Positions 1-9,800 of a stretch of DNA of 64,000 bases are shown here, piece after piece. The notes beneath the pieces were generated by a model. That model was not told the origin of the DNA. It did not search any database and worked only from the letters and a program-made list of their open reading frames with translations. A program made the translations under genes and the position numbers. Source of the DNA: Metellina segmentata (lineage: Eukaryota > Arthropoda > Arachnida > Araneae > Tetragnathidae); assembly GCA_947359465.1 (NCBI GenBank), contig OX375878.1:83989627-84053626 (forward strand). The letters are read 5' to 3'. Within the stretch, counting starts at the first letter, position 1. Each line of letters starts with the position of its first letter.

Positions 1-835
1 ATCGTTAAAGATAAGAGTAAAATATTCAACTTTTAACTGGAGTTATGTAGTTCTTTTTTCTGTCCTACATGGGTAAAGATAGAGTAAACATTTCAACAGA
101 TTTAAAATCAGCGGAAAATTTTACATCAGATTGATACCTAATAATGATTTTTTTTAAACAAATAATTTTTCAATTGTAACTATTATATTTTTCCCATACG
201 AGTTTGACCTTCGCTATTGAGAAATCACAGATTCCATTTTTTGTGCTCAAACAATTAGACCAAAGGGAAGCAAATAAAAATATAATTATTTAGTTCTTTT
301 AAAAGAAATTGGGAGTGTTATTGATCGATTAAAAATTTCAACGAATTTGAAATCTGCGGAAAATTTTACACCAGATAGATACTTTACATTTGATTTTCTT
401 TAAATAAATAATTTTCAATTGCAGCTTTTTTATTTTTGCAATACGAATATGGGCGCATTAGACAATGACGTCAAGACTTTTACGTCCTTTGGAATTGTCT
501 TCGAGATTGCGAGCCCATGAAAAGAACTACCACTGGCAGGGATAATTTAACATTAGATCGATACTTTACACATTTGTGATTTTCTTTTAATAAATAATTT
601 TTCAATTGAATAGTTATATTTTGGCAACGGATTGTGACGTCACGCCAATTGGATGTTTTCGTAGTTCGAATTTAGCTGCATTTGACAGTGACGAGGTCAT
701 TACGACATTGCCCATGGTGTTGGTTTATGAAGCCAACCGAATGGAAATTTGCAGCAATCACTGGGGGTTAGTGATCAGTAGTCATGCCTGACCCCACGAA
801 AAGAACTGTCACGGGCAATGTCATGCTGTGGTTAG
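1..835 (+). mobile_element. Helitron (family B), 3' part, entering from left edge
   Basis: The stretch carries three diverged copies of a unit with the core 'aaatctgcggaaaatttta' followed by 'aataatttttcaattg' (about 20-200, 320-430, 535-620). It ends with 'acgggcaatg...gtggttag' before T at 836. The same tail, with an intact hairpin, ends the minus-strand copy at 27776. A 3' end of CTRR/TTAG type before T fits a Helitron. The 5' end is outside the window. No coding capacity is seen; an ORF at 606-791 is within the repeat and looks like chance. Confidence 0.55.
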
Positions 836-1072
836 TATTTAATGTATTACATTTTTAACTATTTTGATGTGTTCCCAGCTGCCATGTTTGCCTCTAAAAC
901 AATTTTGCTTTGTGATTGCTGCAAAATGGTTGCTTTTTTGGCAGCCAACTATTTCTGCCTCAACAACAAATTCTGCTTCAATTTTTCTTTTTAAAACATG
1001 CTTATTTTTTTTAGTTGTTTTTCTGTTGTTTCGTTGATTTGGCAAATCTTGCTCATGTATATGTTTCGTTTT

Positions 1073-1432
1073 CGAGGTCAGCTTTCCATAAGCATTAAAT
1101 TATGTTTTTTTTATTCCTACAATTCAAGTTTCTATCTTTGCTATCGTTAAAGACAGAGTAAAAATTTCAATGGATTTCAAAACATCGTAAAATTATATGC
1201 CAGATCAATACAGAAACAGATTTATTACTTATTTACCATTGGTTTGTAAAATTTTATTTATTACATAGTTACATTTTTATTTCAAGAAAATCACATTTAA
1301 GGTATCGATCTAGTGTAAAATTTTCCGCAAATTGACCGTTGAAATTTTTACTCTATCTTCAACAATCTCAAAGAGAGAAACTTGAATTAGTGGAATAGAA
1401 AACATAATTTAAAGCATAAAAAAGGAGACCTT
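1073..1432. repeat. Large imperfect inverted repeat (foldback)
   Basis: The plus-strand segment 1073-1210, with 'attcaagtttctatctttg' and then 'gttaaagacagagtaaaaat', reappears in reverse complement at 1296-1432. Arms are about 130 bases with mismatches and the spacer is about 85 bases. Both arms contain the family B Helitron repeat core, so this may be two opposed copies of the same internal repeat rather than an independent foldback element. Confidence 0.6.
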
Positions 1433-1769
1433 TAAAAACTCACATTAGAAAAACCCATGCTGCACTGCGGTAGACTTCAGTTACAGGATTTCTGGCCATT
1501 ACAGGTAAAATAAAACAGTATACATGACATACAACTCTTTTTTTAGTATGCTTACATAAAAAATACACTTTTCATTTTAATATTAAAAAAAAAATGGCGA
1601 TATTTTGATTTAAAAAGGTTTGGATGTTTCCACAGGGATTTGAAAAAGCAACCATTTGTAAAACAAAATTCCAATTTTTTCCCTGAGTAAAACGTTTAAA
1701 CGAAACTTCCGAGTTTTTCCAGAAAATGATTCTTTCCCGACTTCTTGGTTCTGTCGCCACCCTGCTGGA

Positions 1770-2335
1770 GAAATGAATGTACAGCACCCACCATTGTTAG
1801 AACCGCACAAAATCATCATTCCTCCTTCACGTATAAAGCTCGTCCTTATCAAAAACTTGGTAAAAGCCACAGATAAGAATGGATTGTCATTCAAGTACCC
1901 GTATAAAATATTCTCTTGTCTCAGTGAAGCCAAAATTAGGGTTGTACGGTCTCAGATTAAACAGCTCTACAGAGATTCCAAGTTTGAGAAAGTTCTTCAA
2001 AGTAGAAAAACAAGATTGTGTTGCGTCCTGTCAAGTGACTAACAACTTCCTGGGGAATGTGAAGGCCGAGAACTACAAGGAACTGGTCGAAGATATGTTG
2101 GTTTTGTTTCATGATTTCGGCTGTAACATTTCCTTGAAGATACACTTTCTTGACTCCCACTTGAATTTTCAATAATAACACCAGGGAGGTGAGTGATGAG
2201 CATGGCAAACATTTTCATTCGAACATTGCCAAGATGGAGCAACAGTACCAGGGCAAATAGTTCACATCAATGCTAGCTGACTACTGTTGGACTCTTATCA
2301 GAGATACTCCCCTCGTCCATCACAAACGATAGGCC
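1770..2335 (+). pseudogene. Decayed copy of a multicopy arthropod gene of unknown function
   Basis: Reading across frames gives, in order, 'LLEPHKIIIPPSRIKLVLIK', 'NNFLGNVKAENYKELVEDM', 'GCNISLKIHFLDSHLNF', 'SDEHGKHFHS' and 'LADYCWTLIRDTP'. I recognise this series as a protein found in many copies in arthropod genomes, probably carried by mobile DNA; the recognition is from memory and no function is known to me. At least two frame changes and several stops interrupt it (stop at 2041, stops near 2175). No intact start or end was found. It is upstream of the MTIF3 gene on the same strand but is not part of it. Confidence 0.55.
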
Positions 2336-2339
2336 AAAA

Positions 2340-3641
2340 GAAAACGAAAGTAGAAAAATTAAGGTATTCTTAACAAGCATTATAATATTTACATATACAT
2401 TTTCTCTTAATCATGCATACACATTACAGAAAATCAGTAGCCCATTCCACTTTTTCTTTGTCAGATTCGTATTCAGCATATTGAATTAATTAGAAATGAC
2501 TATTTTCATCTCAGAAGCAGAATATTATAGAAATTTTGTTGCCCAGTGTAATAAAACCTTGCACAGCAAAAATAATAATTCGATAAAGGTTAATATACAT
2601 TAATTCAGTAAAGGTTAATTTAAAACTTATTCAAATTTCTGTGCATGCGTAATGAAGTTGTAAAACATCCAATTAAAACAACTTACTTCTTAAGGTTATC
2701 AGGTTTCCCCCATCCTTTTGTAAAAAATTTTGCTAGCATAATGCTACGATACATAGCATCTAATTTACTTAGCGACGGCATTGTTGTTCTAACTGAATGA
2801 CTAAACTTACATCAACTAAAACCTAAGGAAACAAGAAAAGTTAGAAACGTTGAACGAATGACTAGTATGGCCAAAACATACACAAATATAAACAAATATA
2901 TAAATAGATTGATAGAAAGACAACGAAACAAAAGATTGAAATCGTTTCGAATTGGATTGTTCTTCAATGATTAATATTCCCTATTTTAAATACTAAGCGA
3001 TAAATAATGGCAACTTTAATTACCAAGACAAGTTACAATTTATTAAGCCATAATTTGATCATTGAAGGATGCTTTCAATAGAAATCTAACCACAGATTCT
3101 GCGGTCAAAGAAGCAATAGTAGAATATTTTAAAGAAAAAATATGCAATCCTTAATTTTTAAGACAAATTTTTTAAAATTTGTAAACAAAAACAACACGTC
3201 TATTGTCACTGATCACACCACAACTGTTGTGATTTTGTTGCCAGTCGGTACAAAGTTTTTAAATAAAATCAATTTTAGAACTTAATGTTCTGGAGAAAAT
3301 GGAATTATTAACAGAGTTATATTATTAATAAGTATTGGTTAATAAATATATCGCGTTCATCTTTTATGAGTACAACTGAAGAGTATTCAAGAGCTCACGT
3401 TTTTTTATACATATGACATTCGGTTAAAAAAGTCAGTAATTGACAGAGCACTAAATCTGCACGTCTCAACTGAAACATATCAAAATAAACACTGCATGGC
3501 TAATGCGTTTCTCGATAACCAGGACAGCAATGTGAGAGAGAAGTGCCTTTTAGTACGCAACAAATATCACAATTTCTATCGTTTTAGGAATTTTATATTT
3601 GTAATGTTTTTCTCCGAAATAACAGTAATTAGTTTTTCATA
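2340..3641. other. Upstream region of MTIF3, no gene seen
   Basis: AT-rich sequence with no convincing ORF, RNA gene or repeat end. It should hold the promoter and 5' UTR of the downstream gene, but I cannot pick a start site. Stops in all frames precede the chosen ATG. Confidence 0.5.
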
Positions 3642-3850
3642 ATGTTCAAACTTGCTGATTGTTTTAAACAAGTCCGTTACCTCACTCGCAGATTTAGTAT
3701 AACCAGCGTTGTGCGGGAAGAGGTAAAGAAACCAAAAAAAAAAGTTTCAGAAACTGTTGAATTAATTAACTTAGTCGATCAGAACGATAAACTTTTGGGA
3801 ATAAAACCCAAGTCGGAATCTGAAAAGTTAGCTAGAAAGTTAAATTTAAC
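3642..3850 (+). CDS. MTIF3: MTIF3 coding exon 1
   Basis: Encodes the presequence and the start of the IF3 N-domain ('ELINLVDQNDKLLGIKPKS'). It ends after 'AAC' with donor GTAAGT and leaves two bases of a threonine codon, completed by the first base of exon 2. Confidence 0.88.
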
Positions 3851-6800
3851 GTAAGTATGCTATTCATATAAAAATGTTTTATTTTACACATAATGACAAG
3901 AAATTCCGCTTTCCGAAAATAAATTTTTAAAAATTGAAATGCGAAACATTTCCACAACTATTTGTTTTCCACAAAATTTTATTTCTGCTGTGTGGATATA
4001 AAATGTGTATAAAAAATTCATCCTCTTCAAATAATGTATTCTTTTTCAGAAATGTTTCAAATTTGCTCATGTTTTTATTTCTACAACTGCTTTATGCCGT
4101 GAATTGATGTTTCTTCACTCGTTTTTGCTATGTGAGGTTTCACTAAACAAGGACCTACAGCTTCCAGAGGATTTTTAAACTAAAAATAGCCATGCTCAGA
4201 TTGGGTTCAAAGCCTCTTAAACTGAGGACCAGAGCAGTTGTGAGACCGACATTATGCCCTGGAAGTTCATCTTATCACGGCCTTTGAATAGATTTAGAGA
4301 AATAATTTAAAGCGCAGCAATGAAAAAAGTATTATTTATTACATGATGCTTCTCTTGCATCTCTGGATATAGGTGGATGCTGCTTAAAATTACTGAGCTA
4401 CATATGTTTAAGTATGTACACTATCTTTTAGTACCTTTATCAACAGTTGAAAAGAATAAAGATATGTTAGAAATCATGTCGATATAAGTTTTAATAAAAG
4501 ACTAAAAGATGTTTTTAATATTTTATGGAAGAAAAAAAATCACAATTTTAAATATAAGTTATAATTTTGTTCAAAAATAGTTTTTCTGGTTTCAATTTTA
4601 AAACAAAAGGAGAGATTAAATTACTTTTTCTGTGGTGAATAATCTTACAAATTTCCAAGAAATGAATCACGTAGAGCCACTAGCAAGGAATTTGTAAAAA
4701 AAATTGTTGTATTTTTTGATTAGCATTGCTTAACTTTTCTGTTTGTACGTTTGAAAATTTCATGAAGTTCATAAACTAATGGAAAATATAAATTTGCTAT
4801 TTAAAATGCATGAATTTTAACATACATGTTTTATTTTTTATACAGATTAGAGAAACAGGAAAATTCACAATATGGAAAAACATATCCTGTTTTCAAAATG
4901 GTATCAATTACAGATCTGTTGAAAGCAGAATCTAAGGCAACAACAGCCAAGTCCCTTAAAAAACTTCCCATTAACTATCGAATTTCAGATAATGATTTAC
5001 AGATAAAGTTACAAATAGTTCGAAAATGGTTAGCAAAAAGCCATGAAGTACACATAGCTATTGCTGGAAATAATGAAACAGCATCATTAACGGTAAATAT
5101 ATTTCTCAAATTTTTTTTGCATTGCATTAGATTTGATAAAAATTTCTTAAAGTCAATATCACGTTGACTTAAATATTTCTTAGTTATATCAGATGATAAA
5201 TATTTTTAATATAAATATTGGTTGAAGATTATATTACAAATTAATGTCTCATTGTTTTAATATGTTCTATAGCCAAAGGGCAATTGTTACGAAATATTGA
5301 ATGCTGTTAAAGCTATACTTTCTTTACTAAACAATGAAATCATCAGAACTCATCATTTCTGAATGTTTTGAAACCTGCAATTTTGTAACCTATTCATCAT
5401 CTTAGGAAAAATATTTTCCATATTAAAAACCTATTATGAGAATATGCCTATCTATAAATAATGTATTTTTGTATTATTTAGATTCCCCTCTTTGACTAAT
5501 AATCTCTAGACCATGCACCTTCAAAAATCTAAGACCATTTCTTTGTTCTGAAGATCTGCCAAACTAATACAGTAAAAATGATTGGAAGCGTTTCACTAAT
5601 AGCACATTAATAATTTTTTAGATTAGTGTGCAGCCTGAGAATATTAACAAAAAGGGTCACATTAACAATTTATTTAACCAATATAATAAATGTACAAGCT
5701 TACAGTGATCAACATAATATTTTTGTTATTAAGAAATAAATATCAACAAGTAATCTCAGCATTAACATCGAAAAATTATCAATCAGTTCTATCGAAGAAA
5801 AGAATGGCTCACCCAGTTTCTCCACTGAGGACAGCCTCCTCACGAAGACAGATATCAGGAAAACCCTTAGAAGCAAGAGGCTATGTGAAAACCCGATAGA
5901 CTCCTTGGCTGATAAAAAATATCCAAGACCATATGAAAGGCACCCATGAAAGATACTCACAGCCACAACACCATCAGATTCAATTGCTTCTGGCATGGAG
6001 AGAGAGATCTTGAACATTAGTGTCTACCATTAAGAGCTGCATATGTGCAGTGTGCCATGACATACCAGGGCTGTAGTGCAGGGTATACGCCGTATACCCT
6101 CTGATTTTTCCAGTAGATTCCGTATACCCTCTGTTTTTTCTTAAAAATTACGAACACAGTTTGCCTTACCTTGATAACATCACATGAAACGCAGAGAAAG
6201 CTGTGGAAGCATAAGAAAAGTTTCTATTTCAAGATACCACTTTGGTACATAATTCCAAAATCCTACCTATTAATCAAAAGTAATTAATTCAAAGTATTGT
6301 TGATTAAATAATATCGAGACTTTGTTCTGATTTTAATGAAGAAAATTGTCAACTTTTGAAGAATATATCCATATTTGTGATCCAGAAAATATACACTCAT
6401 GTCCATAAATTAAGGATAATTCAGAATCACACGGAAATCAAACTCTAAAGTAAAAATTTCACCTGTAGAATTATCACACACATCTTCAAGAATAATATCC
6501 AAATTACAGGAAACCATCAGATGATGCCGATAGTACATCACAATGACGAGAATGTAAGAGAGGTGTATATGGGGAATGGTAACAAAGAAGTAAAATTGTT
6601 CACAAGCATTCTGTAAGCCACTCATTCCTACAACTGAATAATTATGGCACAGAGGACGCATGTCGAGGATTTTTTACATGGTAGAGTTATTGGTTGCCTG
6701 GAATGTAAGTGTACTCAGACGGAAGTTTCAGTGGAACTTGGAATCGCCCAAAGTGTCATCTCTAGTCTTTGGCAAAAATTCCAAAATGATGGAAATGTCA

Positions 6801-9800
6801 GTAGACGTTAGAGTACATGTCGCCCCCGAGTTACAACGCCGAATGACGACTGGTATTTGGCAGTAACTGCTAAAAGAAGCAGACGGAGCACAGCATTCAA
6901 CCTTTCTCGTCAGCTATCTTCTGCCACATGTATGACAGTTTCAAGGCAAATCATTTACAGACGTTTGGGACATGTTGGTCTACGTGCTCGCAGGCCTGTC
7001 AGATGTGTTCCGCTCACAGCAACTCACTGTCGCCAGTGGTTAGCCTGGAGTAGAGAACATGGAATATGGACATCGTCACAGTGGGCTTGTGTAATGTTTT
7101 CCGACGAGTCCAGGTTTAGCTTGCAGTCTGATTCACGACAGACGTTCATATGGTGAACGCAAGGTACACACTACCACCAAGACAACATCATTGAACAACA
7201 CAGTTATGGTGGTGCAGGATTGCTCGTTTATGGCAGAATTATACTAGGCTCCAGAACAGATATAAATGTTCAAATCGGTATAATGAGAGGCCAAATTTAT
7301 CGGGACATCATTCTGGAACAAAATGTACGTTTGTTTAGGGGTGCCATGGGCGCTGAATTTGTGTTTATGGATGACAACGCTCATCCTCACCTTCGAATGG
7401 AAGCAGACCCCTCCGTACCGAGTTATTGAAAACCCACAGCGGATTAGCCGAAGCTAGGGAGTGCAAACATTGTAAACAAATGCCTTGAATCTGAGGATAT
7501 CACCCATTTGGAATGGCCAGCATTCTCACCTGACTTGAATCCGATAGAGAATGTGTGGAACATGCTTGACCGACGAGTTGCAGCCCGTCAACCACCTCCT
7601 ATATGTGTACCGGAACTTCGCATTGCTTGCTGAGTGGAGTGATCTTCCCCAAGATCAGCATGTCTAGGCTTTGTATGGACTGTATTTCATTATCTGGGAA
7701 ACAATGTATTAACCATCATACCATAGGTGTTATATTAAGTTTTTGTAAGGTCGATAGTTTTTGTAATTGCTCCAGTGAGCAAAAATTGTAGTTTTTATGA
7801 ATGGTATCATACATACACCAACTTTTTTGTTCTTTATCGTTTGTTTTACAAATGGGCTTTATGAATAAGTCATGTTTGTTTTGTTTCTGATCCTTTATAT
7901 GCCGGAGCTGGCATTATCCTTAATTTATGGAAATGAGTGTAGTTACAAGGGATATTCTCCAAGGACAAAAGGAGGTTAAAAGATCTGTCAACGTTTTGGT
8001 ACAGATGAAATGTGCTTTTTTCAGGTTTTGAGTGAGGGACCGATGAAAACACCCAAGTTGTTCCAGAAAAATTAAAGTCTCTTTTAAGAACAATTGGAAT
8101 ATTACAGTGTTCCACGGCCGAGTGGGAGTGCAGGTTTAGTTTAACGAATAACATAGTATAACAGATTTGAGGTAATCTTTATTGATTTCAAACGTCTCCA
8201 ATCTAATGTTTATTAATGCTAATGGACACCTATTAACACTTTCAACTGGAAAAAATTTGTAAATTCTTGGTTAGCCAACTATTGCTTTTCAGTAGACAAT
8301 GCATCATGAGTATGCACTACAAAAAGAGACACAGCAACATATTTCTTTGGTCAAGCAGTTTGGAAAATATTTCAATAAAAATGATAAAGGCCTTAATTTT
8401 TTTTTTAAATTACTTCTTACTTTATATGTGTTTAAATATTTTTCTCTTGACATTTCCTGTTATTATTTTATATCATAGTTAAATATTAATATAGTGATAT
8501 TTTCAAATTTGAATATCACTCGATGCTAGTCTGCATATTTTGCTTTGCATAAATACAGAAAGAACTCGAAAATGTGAACACGAATTTCTGCTTAAGTCGA
8601 AGTTTCTTCAAAGTTCCACAATTCCTTTACTGTGTATTATAGAATTAATATAGGCTTGTTTCCTCTTGATAATTTAAACTTCAATTAATTCGAACATATT
8701 CCCTGGTCTTTGAATACCCCACGGGCGCCTGGAGGAGGGGGGGGGGGTCATCCCCTGGCTTATGGAATGCCCCCGTGGAAAGTGTAAGTACGTTTCGCCT
8801 CCCCATGAAAAAAATTCTGCTGGTGCCCATGGTATACCCTCTGTTTTTTTATGACCATTAGCACTGACCAGGGGACCATCACAAGTAGATATATATTTCA
8901 AGAATATAAAGTTACTATTGATCTCTCGACAGTAAAAAGCTACTATTTATCTCTAGAGTATAAATAACTGTATAACCTCCAGACATTTTTTCGTATAAAT
9001 AATATAAAGATATACACTGATGACAGTGAAAGAGCTGTAATGAATTGGGTAACACTAACAGTGGTGTGCTATTTATCAGTGAACATGTCGGGTTAAATAG
9101 AAGAAACCCAGATTTCTCTGTATTTCAGTCTAAATTGACTGTTGTAAACTTTGCTCTGGGCTTCCTCAGTTCTTTAGTCATGAAGAGGAATATGTGGATC
9201 TTGACAGACAATTGGAGCTCAATTGAGCACGTTTGGAGTTTTAGAACTATCAGGGACAGAAACTTTGAAATTCTGGCTAAATACAAAAGGAAATTAAAAT
9301 ATGGTCTCATATTTACTTTCACAATGGATCCTCTCTCATTAACTTTTGAGGGAAATGATATAGTTGATGGGCATACTAAAGAAGGTTCCTTGGAGACTAA
9401 TGTCATTGAATCAATGTCCCTGGAAATAAGTCCAAGATATGCAGTAATATATGGAGAACTCCTACTCATGATTGCGAATCTTTCCCTTAGGGGATTGATC
9501 CCAGACCATCATCAATAGCCTGTTGTGTTGCTCTAGTTTGACGTTACTTAAAAACTATTATAAATTGCCTACAATTAGGGAATTTTCAAAGTACTTTCTA
9601 ATTTTGGAAAAATTAGTAAAATCTTCAAATTTTACAAAAAATCAGGGAATTATTAAAATTTTGATACTTTAAATGGCAACTATTATCATTTGTCCTATTT
9701 AGAGATGCGCGATTACACAAGTACTTTTGTGAATAAAATAAATCGTATTCGCAGAATTTGTAATTTGAAAAAAGAGCTCTGCCGTCATGATTTTCGAAAA

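Noticed and set aside
9045..9518. 157-aa ORF as a host gene.
   Set aside because: It has RNase H blocks of a non-LTR element with changed catalytic residues and ends in a SINE tail.
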